From assembly GCA_030607895.1 (NCBI GenBank), contig JAUWJC010000063.1, positions 1-12,528 on the forward strand: a stretch of 12,528 bases of DNA, written 5' to 3'. Position numbers and translations under genes: made by a program. The stretch is from Pirellulales bacterium (GTDB lineage Bacteria > Planctomycetota > Planctomycetia > Pirellulales > Thermoguttaceae). The notes under the pieces are model-generated. The model was not told the DNA's origin and searched no databases. It worked only from the letters and a program-made list of their open reading frames with translations. Positions 6,518 through 12,528 of the stretch are shown here, piece by piece; positions within the stretch are counted from its first letter, which is position 1; every line of letters begins with the position of its first letter.

Positions 6518-6628
6518 GGCCACAGATCAAACACGGATGAAACACGGATCAAGGGGCCGGATTTTGAGTGCCGCCTCATTCAGATCCCTATTGTCTATCC
6601 GTGTTTGATCCGTGTTTCATCCGTGGCC
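6518..6628. repeat. CACGGAT-type palindromic repeat downstream of the UroD-family gene
   Basis: The left arm (6518-6552, ggccacagatcaaacacgg...) and right arm (6596-6628, ...tttcatccgtggcc) are inverted copies with a few mismatches. Each is built from short units of the type acacggatsaa, around a loop of about 43 bases. It lies about 70 bases beyond the stop of the last gene of the sugar cluster, so it may fold at the 3' end of that transcript. I recall very similar sequences as frequent extragenic repeats in several environmental phyla. Confidence 0.75.
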
Positions 6629-6701
6629 TGATTCCATCGTGCCCATAAATGGTTATGGTATTCGGAACGTAAGCGTCTTGGTTGCGCCGCCCGCTGTCCC
6701 G

Positions 6702-7925
6702 TCAAGACTGAACTGCGTCGAACATGGCGATGATGTTTTCCGGTGGCACGTTGGCCAGGATGTTGTGGACCTGTTGGAAGATGAAACCACCGCCGGGCGC
6801 GAGGATCGATACCTGGTCCTTAACGTGCCGGCGGATTTCATCCGGGGTGCCGAAGGAGAGGACCTTGTGCGTATCGCAGCCGCCGCCCCAGAAGGTTAGC
6901 CGGTCGCCGAAGTCGGCCTTCAAGGCTCCCGCTTCCATTCCATTGCAAGAGATTTGCACCGGGTTGATCGCGTCGAGCCCGGCGTCGATCAGGTCGTCCA
7001 GCAATGGCCGGACGCCGCCACAGCAGTGCAGCATCACCTTCACGTCGGCCAGTTCCTTTGCCCGCCGCCACAATCGTGCATGTCGCGGCTTGAAGAACTC
7101 TTTGTACATTGCGGGCGAGATTTGCGGGCCGCGTTGCATCCCCAGGTCGTCGCCGAAGAGGATGATGTCGATGTACGGCCCGACAGCCGCCAGATAGTTC
7201 TCCAGATTGGACAGGTGGATTTCGACCATGCGATCGAGGAACTCGTGCGCTCGCTGGGGATCGCCGGCCAGGAGCATGAAGAATTTATCGTTGCGGTAGA
7301 GGAACTGGCCGACCTCGAGCAAGTTGCCGCCAAAGAGGCCCACGATTGCCCGATCCGTGCTTTCGCGCAATCTTCGCGCGCCGTCGGCAAGCAATTGGCT
7401 GCCGCCGGGGCCGGTGACAAGCGGGCCGGGTGGCGACTGCACGGCACACCACATGTTTTCCGCCAACGCTTCGTCCAACCGGTCGAAGTCGTCCTCTTCG
7501 AGGTACGGCCAGTAGCACTGCTCGAAGTAGATCGCTCCGTCCGGCATCTTGGCAATCACCCGACCGCTTTGGGAGCGGATTATCCATTGGTTATCACGGC
7601 GCTCGGGCAGTGCCCAGGTGGGCATTTGACAGGGGCTGCCGTCGGGCAACGTCCAGTCGGCCCAATGTTCGTCGTCGAGTGCGAATCCGCGGCCCAACTC
7701 GATCGCGTCGACGTGGAAGCGGTCCAAAACGTCGTCGTCGACGATGGCCAATTGTTGGACCGGGTCGTAGACGCGGACGGGCCGTTGCTCCAGGCCTAGT
7801 GCCTCGCGGAGCTTTCGATAGGCAATGGCCGCGATGCCCGACGAGCGGTGCGCGCCGAAATCGATCGGCACGCGGTCGGGCTCCCGATGGTTCAGGGCGG
7901 CCAGTACTCGTTTCCTGGAGTTCAT
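6702..7925 (-). CDS. UroD/MtaA-family protein (putative zinc-dependent methyltransferase-like)
   Basis: The 407-residue protein belongs to the uroporphyrinogen decarboxylase superfamily, which also contains the zinc-dependent methylcobamide:CoM methyltransferases (MtaA, MtbA, CmuA type). The typical start SRKRVLAALNHREPDRVPID is followed by FGDDLGMQRGPQISPAMY (257-274), LHCCGG (299-304), AINPVQ (319-324), GGGCDTHKVL (347-356) and PGGGFIFQQVHNILANVPPEN (378-397). H300, C302 and C350 fit the His-x-Cys...Cys zinc site of the methyltransferases, so a role in haem synthesis is unlikely. It is the last gene of the dehydrogenase-transporter cluster. The ribosome site aaaggaaa (7933-7940) supports the ATG at 7925. 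A plausible but unproved role is methyl transfer or demethylation linked to catabolism of a methylated sugar or polyol. No corrinoid protein gene is visible here. Confidence 0.85.
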   Translation of the reverse strand: MNSRKRVLAALNHREPDRVPIDFGAHRSSGIAAIAYRKLREALGLEQRPVRVYDPVQQLAIVDDDVLDRFHVDAIELGRGFALDDEHWADWTLPDGSPCQMPTWALPERRDNQWIIRSQSGRVIAKMPDGAIYFEQCYWPYLEEDDFDRLDEALAENMWCAVQSPPGPLVTGPGGSQLLADGARRLRESTDRAIVGLFGGNLLEVGQFLYRNDKFFMLLAGDPQRAHEFLDRMVEIHLSNLENYLAAVGPYIDIILFGDDLGMQRGPQISPAMYKEFFKPRHARLWRRAKELADVKVMLHCCGGVRPLLDDLIDAGLDAINPVQISCNGMEAGALKADFGDRLTFWGGGCDTHKVLSFGTPDEIRRHVKDQVSILAPGGGFIFQQVHNILANVPPENIIAMFDAVQS

Positions 7926-7963
7926 GGCCGTGTTTCCTTTCTGGAGTTTCTCCCGACGTGGCC

Positions 7964-7992
7964 GTCGGGGCTAAACACAACTAAGCCCCGAC
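7964..7992. repeat. Intergenic stem-loop across the permease stop codon
   Basis: The arms gtcggggct (7964-7972) and agccccgac (7984-7992) pair perfectly over 9 bases around an 11-base loop. The right arm includes the first base of the permease stop codon (7992-7994). No U-run follows on the transcript strand, so this is more likely an mRNA stability or partial-attenuation hairpin between permease and UroD-family genes than a full terminator. Confidence 0.6.
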
Positions 7993-9344
7993 TACTGCTC
8001 GCCGGCCAGCCTGCGCCAGCCACGTTTTCGCAGGGTATCCAACAGAACCGCGCCGAGGATAACCAATCCCAGGATTACCTTCTGGGTGTAGCTTTCAACG
8101 TTGGTCAAGTTCATGCCGTTTTGGATCACGGCGATGATGAAGGCGCCGATCAGAGTGCCGAGGATTTTTCCTTCGCCGCCGGCCAGGCTGGTTCCGCCGA
8201 CGACCACCGCGGCGATCACGTAGAGTTCGTACATCAGCCCGGACTTGGGGTCCCCGCTGGTGAATTGCGAGGTTTCGATAACGCCACCCAGCCCGGCCAT
8301 GGCGCCGCAAACGATGTAAGCGATTATCAGGACCCGATTGACCGGTATGCCCGAGAGCCGGGCGGCCTGCCGGTTGCCGCCGACGGCATAGATGTACCGG
8401 CCCAGTCGGCTTCGCGACATCACGAAATGGGCCGCCGCATAGATCAGGGCCATCAGGATCACGGCGTTGGGGACCGAGAGCAGGTCGGCGTCGAGCCCCA
8501 ACCAGTCGAAGGAGCCGGGAACGTCGGAGATCGACCGGCTTTTGGTGATCATCAGGGCCAGTCCCCTGGCCACTTCCATCATTGCCAGCGTGGCGATGAA
8601 GGGCGGAATCCGAAAGGCGGTTATCATCAGCCCGGAAAAAGCACCCACGCCGGCGCAAACGGCAATTGCCGCCAGGCAGCAGAAGACCATCGCCGGCGGC
8701 GTGGCCTCGATGCCGCCGGCAATCGCAATCAACCTGGCTGTCAGCACGGCCGAAAGGGCCAGCAGGCTGCCCACCGAAAGGTCGATTCCACCCGTGATGA
8801 TTACCATCGTCATGCCCACCGCAATCACGGCGATTACCACGATCCGGTTGGCCACGCCCAGCAGGTTGCCGCCGAGCAGGAAAGTGGGCCACCAGTAGTC
8901 ATCGGGCACGACGACTTGCGTGTTTGCCAACTCTGGAATGCGTTTTTTCAGGTTCGTTGCCAGTAGTTGCGAGCTTTTGGGCGTGGCGATCACGTCGATT
9001 TTCGTCCCGGCAGCCAGCAACCGCTCGATCGCCGCGCGGATAGCCGCCGGCTCGCCGTTGACGCTTTCCACCACGTGGAACCGGTCCCCTTCAAGCCGTG
9101 CGGCCAGCGACTCGGCGAATCGGATGTCGTCTTCGTACTCCTTGGCGGCGATCAGCACGTTGGCTTTTTGATCGACCGAGCGGGCAAGCTTTCGGGCCAG
9201 GACGCGGGATGCGTCGTCGCCGGTTGGATGCTGCCTTTGGAACGTGGCCCACGAGTAGTAAAGGCAAAGCACGGCCAGCACACCCAACATGCCGTAGTTG
9301 GCCGTGAAGCGCGAGAGGACGGGATGAGAGCGGGATGATCTCAT
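7992..9344 (-). CDS. RbsC-like sugar ABC transporter permease with an extra N-terminal periplasmic domain
   Basis: The 450-residue protein matches the ribose-type inner-membrane permease family along its C-terminal two thirds: AVGMTMVIITGGIDLSVGSL (175-194), RLGRYIYAVGGNRQAARLSG (313-332), AAVVVGGTSLAGGEGKILGT (378-397). The family is usually about 320-340 residues. The excess is an insert of about 125 residues (32-157) between TM1 (18-31) and the next helix. It alternates predicted strands and helices (NVLIAA, FHVVES, IDVIAT, TQVVVP), like half of a Rossmann-type or periplasmic-binding fold. TM segments are near 18-31, 162-182, 190-210, 218-240, 246-266, 293-310, 337-356, 374-388 and 394-412. 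The ATG at 9344 has only a weak ribosome site. It is preceded by the binding-protein gene (56-base gap made of repeats) and followed by the UroD-family gene. No matching ATPase gene is in the window. Confidence 0.9.
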   Translation of the reverse strand: MRSSRSHPVLSRFTANYGMLGVLAVLCLYYSWATFQRQHPTGDDASRVLARKLARSVDQKANVLIAAKEYEDDIRFAESLAARLEGDRFHVVESVNGEPAAIRAAIERLLAAGTKIDVIATPKSSQLLATNLKKRIPELANTQVVVPDDYWWPTFLLGGNLLGVANRIVVIAVIAVGMTMVIITGGIDLSVGSLLALSAVLTARLIAIAGGIEATPPAMVFCCLAAIAVCAGVGAFSGLMITAFRIPPFIATLAMMEVARGLALMITKSRSISDVPGSFDWLGLDADLLSVPNAVILMALIYAAAHFVMSRSRLGRYIYAVGGNRQAARLSGIPVNRVLIIAYIVCGAMAGLGGVIETSQFTSGDPKSGLMYELYVIAAVVVGGTSLAGGEGKILGTLIGAFIIAVIQNGMNLTNVESYTQKVILGLVILGAVLLDTLRKRGWRRLAGEQ

Positions 9345-9357
9345 GGAATGGGCTTAG

Positions 9358-9400
9358 GCTATCAGCTTTCAGCTATCAGCTTTCAGCTTTCGGCTTTCAG
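9358..9400. repeat. TCAG-unit repeat between binding protein and permease genes
   Basis: The gap between the two transporter genes is almost entirely units of gctatcag / ctttcag, repeated about six times. It abuts the binding-protein stop codon (9401-9403). The same unit family is at 5205-5313. It lies in the transcribed spacer and ends 13 bases before the permease start codon, so it could affect permease translation; that is inference. Confidence 0.75.
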
Positions 9401-10369
9401 TTATTGCCCCTTGTCGGCTGCCAACGTCGGATCGGCGTCGGCATGGGCCTTGCGGTAGATTGTACAGGGGATGAGTATTTCGGGCTCGACCTCTTCGCCG
9501 GCCATGTATCGGACGATTGCGTCGATCGTCTTGCGGCCGATCTTGTCGGGATACTGGACGATCGTCGCGTAGAGCTTGCCTTCCTTTACGCCTTTGCGGC
9601 CGTCGGGCTGGGCGTCGAAGGAGACGATCTTCACCCGGTCGCTCTTGCCCGCCTTCTCCACCGCCGTCGCCACACCCAGTCCCGAGGGATCGTTTATTGC
9701 GAAGAACCCATCCAGGTCGGAGTACGACTGGAGGATATCTTCGGCAGCCTTGAACGATTTACCCCGGTCGCCGCCGCCGGGCCAGTATCCCACCACTTCG
9801 ATACCCGGGGCCTTGGAAATCACTTCCTTGAAGCCCGTCGTTCGGAGAATGACCGATTCGACCTCGGGAAAGTCGATCACGGCCACTTTTCCGGTCCCGC
9901 CGAGCATCTCGATCACCGCCTCGGCCGCCTTGCGCCCGCCACCCAGGTTATCGGTGGCCACGTGGCTGACTACCTTGACCCCTTTAGCAAGGCAGGCGAT
10001 GTCGGCCGTGAAGACGGGAATGCCCGCCGCGTTGGCCGCACCGATCGAGGTGCCGATCGCCCTGGAGTCGCAGGGGCAGAGGACAATGGCGTCGACCTGC
10101 TTGACGATGAAGTCGTTGATCTGGTTCTTTTGATTGGCCACGTTGTACTCGCCGGAGGTGACGATCACCTCGAAGTTGTGCTTGGCCCCTTCGCTTTTCA
10201 TGGCGTCGGCCAGTTCGCAGAAGAAGGGGTTGGTCAGCGTCAACACCGATACGCCGATGGTGGCGTCGGGTTTGGCACCATCTTCGACACCCTTGCCTTG
10301 CCCGTCGGAACCGGCCGGTCTGCCGCAGCCGGCGAAAATAATCAGGCTTATCGAGAGGATCGCTTTCAT
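9401..10369 (-). CDS. RbsB-like sugar-binding lipoprotein (type 1 periplasmic binding protein)
   Basis: The 322-residue protein carries a short lipoprotein signal with lipobox FAGC and C15 as the lipidated residue, then a Gly/Asp-rich linker to about residue 35. The type 1 periplasmic-binding fold starts at TIGVSVLTLTNPFFCELADA. Family marks include DAIVLCPCDSRAIG, AGIPVFTADIA, LDGFFAINDPSGLG and YATIVQYPDKIGRKTIDAI. It would capture a sugar, polyol or related solute outside the inner membrane and deliver it to the permease encoded next. Several cysteines inside the fold (PFFC, LCPCD, IAC) are unusual for an exported binding protein. The ribosome site ggag (10376-10379, minus sense) supports the ATG at 10369. 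The ligand cannot be named from sequence. Confidence 0.92.
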   Translation of the reverse strand: MKAILSISLIIFAGCGRPAGSDGQGKGVEDGAKPDATIGVSVLTLTNPFFCELADAMKSEGAKHNFEVIVTSGEYNVANQKNQINDFIVKQVDAIVLCPCDSRAIGTSIGAANAAGIPVFTADIACLAKGVKVVSHVATDNLGGGRKAAEAVIEMLGGTGKVAVIDFPEVESVILRTTGFKEVISKAPGIEVVGYWPGGGDRGKSFKAAEDILQSYSDLDGFFAINDPSGLGVATAVEKAGKSDRVKIVSFDAQPDGRKGVKEGKLYATIVQYPDKIGRKTIDAIVRYMAGEEVEPEILIPCTIYRKAHADADPTLAADKGQ

Positions 10370-10408
10370 CGGTTACTCCGCAAAGTGGAGGTGGCTGATC
10401 GACACTTA

Positions 10409-10470
10409 GCCGCTTGCGGCTTCGCACCGCCACGCCATCGGCACCAAAAGCGTGCGAAGCCGCAAGCGGC
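10409..10470. repeat. Perfect 19-bp inverted repeat upstream of the binding-protein gene
   Basis: Arms at 10409-10427 (gccgcttgcggcttcgcac) and 10452-10470 are perfectly complementary around a 24-base loop. Each arm can also fold on itself (gccgc-tt-gcggc). The 18-mer gccgcttgcggcttcgca is also present once at 4535-4552. It lies in the 193-base gap between dehydrogenase and binding-protein genes and may end, attenuate or stabilise the transcript. No strong U-run is present. Confidence 0.8.
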
Positions 10471-10562
10471 AATTTCGGAGCTGCTAAAAATCCTGTATGG
10501 TTGCGGCTCGTCCGCGTTATGATATCGGTTCACACCTTTGCGGACAAGTAACAGAATGCCTT

Positions 10563-11615
10563 TCATGAAAGATCGGCCACCGCCTTGATCAGGCCGTCGG
10601 CGTAGTCGGCCGCCAACTCGAAGGCCTGTTGGATTTCTTCCAAAGCAAAACGGTGGGTTAGCAGGCGTTGGAAGTCGAACCGGTCTTCGCTTATCAGCCG
10701 GAGTGCCGGGACCATGCAGCCACGCTGCCGCCGCACGTTCTTCAGCACAAGCTCCTTGCGACGCATGGCGTGGATGTCCACGTCGACTCGCGCCGCGGGC
10801 GGAATGCCCACCAACACCAGCGTGCCGCCGGGTGTCAGCAGCCGGATCGCCTGGTCGATGCAGGCCGGGTCGCCGGAACACTCGAACACCAGGTCCAGCC
10901 CCCACTGCTCGCGCCGGCCGATCGCCTCGACGACATCCTCTTTTTTCGGGTCCTCTTGCTTTGGGTTGCCGGTCCAGTCGGCACCGCGGGAGCGGGCGGC
11001 TTCCAGGCGGCTCTCGATCAGGTCTGTCATGTAATCGGTACACGGCGCGCTGAGCTTGGCACATAACAGCACGCTCAGGCCAATCGGTCCGGACCCCAGT
11101 ACGGCGACCCGGGCCGCCGGATACACTTCCCCCAGCCTGACCGCGTGCAGGCCGATCGAAAGCGGCTCGGCCAGTACGGCCAGGTCGAAGGACATCTCGT
11201 CGGGAATGGACAGGCAGTTCGTGGCGGGCACCGTGCGATATTCGGCCATCGCGCCCGGCGCTTCGCCCGGACAGCCCATGAACTGTAAGTTGCGGCACGT
11301 ATTGACCCGGCCTGCCCGGCACTGGTCGCACCGGCCGCAGACGATTGCCGGATCGACCGCCACCCGATCGCCCGGCTTGAGCCGCTCGACGGCCGCACCG
11401 ACCTCGACCACCGTCCCGGCACACTCGTGCCCGACAGTGGCCGGATATTGCACTCGGTCGTTGCCGATCCCACCTTCGGCGAAATAATGCACGTCGGACC
11501 CGCAAATCCCCACCCGTTCGATTCGCAGCAGCACGTCATCCGCCCCGGTCAATTCCGGCGTCGGCTGTTCGCGAATCTCCAACTGCCTCAGTGCCGTAAG
11601 GTAAGCGACTTTCAT
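10563..11615 (-). CDS. Zinc-dependent polyol/sugar dehydrogenase (sorbitol dehydrogenase-like MDR)
   Basis: The 350-residue protein is a medium-chain dehydrogenase/reductase that oxidises a secondary alcohol with NAD(P) in the cytoplasm. Catalytic zinc residues are visible: C38 (GICGSDVHYF), H63-E64 (GHECAG) and E150 (LAEPLS). The structural zinc cysteines are C93, C96, C99 and C107. The Rossmann motif GSGPIG is at 174-179; D198 (YMTDLIESR) at the end of the second strand favours NAD. The motif VGICGSDVHYFAEGGIG is typical of sorbitol, xylitol and related polyol dehydrogenases. It is the first gene of the sugar cluster; ribosome site gagga (11623-11627, minus sense) supports the ATG at 11615. 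Its substrate is probably imported by the downstream transporter or derived from that import. The stretch NPKQEDPKKED (217-227) is a charged local insertion. Confidence 0.92.
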   Translation of the reverse strand: MKVAYLTALRQLEIREQPTPELTGADDVLLRIERVGICGSDVHYFAEGGIGNDRVQYPATVGHECAGTVVEVGAAVERLKPGDRVAVDPAIVCGRCDQCRAGRVNTCRNLQFMGCPGEAPGAMAEYRTVPATNCLSIPDEMSFDLAVLAEPLSIGLHAVRLGEVYPAARVAVLGSGPIGLSVLLCAKLSAPCTDYMTDLIESRLEAARSRGADWTGNPKQEDPKKEDVVEAIGRREQWGLDLVFECSGDPACIDQAIRLLTPGGTLVLVGIPPAARVDVDIHAMRRKELVLKNVRRQRGCMVPALRLISEDRFDFQRLLTHRFALEEIQQAFELAADYADGLIKAVADLS

Positions 11616-11657
11616 GTCGGGGTCCTCGTGCTGGTGGTTGGATTGGTACTCTCACGT

Positions 11658-11745
11658 CCCTCAGCCCCCGGCTCTGCCGGGGGACACGTAGCGCTGTAGG
11701 CCTTCCCGGCGTCACGCGTCCCCCGGCAGAGCCGGGGGCTGAGGG
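11658..11745. repeat. Perfect 28-bp inverted repeat (CCCCCGGCTCTGCCGGGGG type)
   Basis: Arms at 11658-11685 and 11718-11745 are perfectly complementary, separated by 32 bases. Each arm also holds a smaller palindrome (cccccggctctgccggggg). The right arm and loop edge overlap the 3' end of the TOPRIM-like gene and provide its last codons; its stop lies at 11712-11714. The left arm lies 43 bases before the dehydrogenase start, so it sits between two co-directional genes and could act as a terminator-like barrier. Confidence 0.85.
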
Positions 11746-12380
11746 AAGAGTGGGGCTATGTACTGTTGGACCTCGCCGGCAAACGGCGCGAAGCCCTCCG
11801 GGCAACGCTTGCGTAGGAGGTTCATGTCGTTCATTGCCTTGACGATCCGATCCTTTTCCTTCGCCGACAGGTCTCCTTTTTTCGATCCGGCTGCCGCGGC
11901 CAGGACGGTCTTCGGATTCCGCTTCCGGTCTTGGCATGGGGCAGGCCGCTTCTCCGGCTCGGCGGGTACGGGCGGAGTTTCGGGCAGGTCGCATCCACGC
12001 CGAATCGCCGCCGAATCGCTCAGCAACCAGGCTTCAATGCACGGATGGGCCACACCCACGGCCATGGGGAACTCCGGCAGCACGGAATCACGCCCTTCAC
12101 TCAGATTGTCTCTGGTCTTGGTATAGAAGCCGTCCGAGTCAACGACAAAAACGGCCGCTGCCGATCCGTTGTCGCGCGCCTGCTGCTTCGCGAATCTGAC
12201 CCTTCTTGTCAGCCAGCTTGCGGTATCATCGTCCTTTAGACTGTCGGAAAGTCGCTCCATCATAGAGAGCTTTCCGTGGGACCGTGTTCGCATCCGATCC
12301 GGGTTTCCGCAAAGAGTATGCACCAGAATCGGAACCACGCCTTTGTCCGGTCGTTGCAGTTCGTCGCAATCCGCGCCCAC
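11712..12380 (-). CDS. TOPRIM-like protein (DUF4276-like), 5' end uncertain
   Basis: From the GTG at 12380 the product is 222 residues. It has FVVDSDG (78-84, DxD type) and AHPCIEAWLLSD (111-122), the pattern of DUF4276/OLD-type TOPRIM proteins, which often partner ATPases in defence modules. The first TOPRIM strand with its glutamate (VTLFGEGKTD) is encoded just upstream at about 12381-12410, in the same frame, but no ATG, GTG or TTG lies between it and the TAG at 12426-12428. So either an unusual start is used, or the 5' end is damaged, or a base is wrong. The final residues (PQPPALPGDA) are encoded by the 28-bp inverted repeat. A basic, Lys-rich segment (149-184) precedes them. Family assignment is moderate; any defence role is inference. 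Confidence 0.6.
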   Translation of the reverse strand: MGADCDELQRPDKGVVPILVHTLCGNPDRMRTRSHGKLSMMERLSDSLKDDDTASWLTRRVRFAKQQARDNGSAAAVFVVDSDGFYTKTRDNLSEGRDSVLPEFPMAVGVAHPCIEAWLLSDSAAIRRGCDLPETPPVPAEPEKRPAPCQDRKRNPKTVLAAAAGSKKGDLSAKEKDRIVKAMNDMNLLRKRCPEGFAPFAGEVQQYIAPLFPQPPALPGDA

Positions 12381-12425
12381 GTCCGTCTTGCCCTCTCCAA
12401 AGAGCGTAACCTGTGATCCGCAAGG

Positions 12426-12528
12426 CTATGCGGCAAGCTGGGCTGGGTGATAGTCGTTTAGCAACTCGCGAAGTGGGTGGAGCGTAGCCTGTTCTGTTTG
12501 GCGTCGATGGGTATGAAATTCGGGACAA
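12426..12528 (-). CDS. C-terminal fragment of an unrecognised protein, cut by the window edge
   Basis: The minus strand is open from the window end to TAG at 12428-12426, giving 33 residues ending in LHPLRELLNDYHPAQLAA. The composition looks like genuine protein, with a likely C-terminal helix. It is in the same frame as the TOPRIM-like gene and separated from that gene's first conserved strand by only this stop and about five codons. DUF4276-like genes often follow an AAA ATPase gene, so this may be its end, but I cannot recognise the family from 33 residues. Confidence 0.45.
   Translation of the reverse strand, partial: CPEFHTHRRQTEQATLHPLRELLNDYHPAQLAA

Larger units (their letters stand above)
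5185..6701. other. 1.5-kb gene-poor region packed with repeats
   Basis: I see no convincing intact gene. The region holds the TCAG-unit repeats (5191-5328), copy 4 of the 80-bp palindrome (5579-5657), a nested imperfect inverted repeat (5895-6062) and the CACGGAT palindrome (6518-6628). Three short stretches read like protein but have no proper start or are broken by stops: minus strand about 5637-5931 (includes KTAIYGRVEYSKTSLD and RDFTFSQSARLGL), plus strand about 6061-6315 (one TAA at 6178; includes LAIATIGFPLALLSS), and plus strand about 6379-6498 (ENLKPLSSLPVQGFLDTQG). They may be decayed genes or chance. Confidence 0.55.

Noticed and set aside
6954..7799. Plus-strand open frame opposite the UroD-family gene
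   Set aside because: No recognisable domain; the minus-strand frame has all family motifs.
9335..10522. Long plus-strand open frame opposite the binding-protein gene
   Set aside because: It mirrors codon bias of the true minus-strand gene, has no motif and no ribosome site, and begins in the TCAG repeat.
10366..11505. Second minus-strand open frame overlapping the dehydrogenase
   Set aside because: Arg/Gly-rich composition typical of an off-frame reading in GC-rich DNA; the zinc-dehydrogenase frame is clearly the real one.
1..12528. tRNA, rRNA or riboswitch genes
   Set aside because: I looked in the gaps for cloverleaf T-arm patterns, rRNA-like blocks and known riboswitch cores and saw none; a covariance-model scan would be decisive.

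Overview
The window looks like chromosomal DNA from a GC-rich bacterium of the Planctomycetes type (Pirellulales-like). This is a judgement from gene style, not a database match. The grounds are a Cys-rich mini-lipoprotein with a tail beginning YPYYTTRGPRDFL, a small 'FGLGTLLLITAL' membrane protein, transporter subunits with enlarged periplasmic loops, short operons, and palindromic repeats in most gaps.

Layout. Positions 363-3865 (minus strand) hold a likely operon: a calcineurin-like metallophosphoesterase, then a small two-helix membrane protein, then an ABC exporter half-transporter. Positions 4198-4506 (plus) encode a Cys-rich small lipoprotein. Positions 4558-5184 (minus) encode an unrecognised lipoprotein that converges on it. 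Positions 5185-6701 contain no convincing gene, only layered repeats and perhaps decayed coding sequence. Positions 6702-11615 (minus) form a carbohydrate-type cluster, in transcription order: zinc-dependent polyol/sugar dehydrogenase, RbsB-like binding lipoprotein, RbsC-like permease with an extra domain, and a UroD/MtaA-family protein with a His-x-Cys...Cys zinc motif. No RbsA-type ATPase is present. Positions 11712-12428 (minus) encode a TOPRIM-like (DUF4276-like) protein with an odd 5' end. Positions 12426-12528 hold the C-terminus of a further gene that runs off the window.

The standout is an 80-bp palindromic element: 27-bp perfect arms around a 26-27-nt asymmetric core, present in four copies whose shared 77-bp core is identical. 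Two copies lie inside genes, in frame, in the same orientation and the same reading frame. They add the same 27-residue peptide to two unrelated proteins: the periplasmic loop of the ABC exporter and the N-terminus of the small membrane protein. A 7-bp direct repeat around one copy and a 6-bp direct repeat around another suggest insertion with target duplication. Four of the six frames of the element are open, so most insertions would not truncate a protein. This resembles in principle the Rickettsia palindromic elements, but I cannot assign it to a named family.

At least six further palindromic or short-unit repeat families fill the gaps. One of them supplies the stop codon and last residues of the TOPRIM-like gene.
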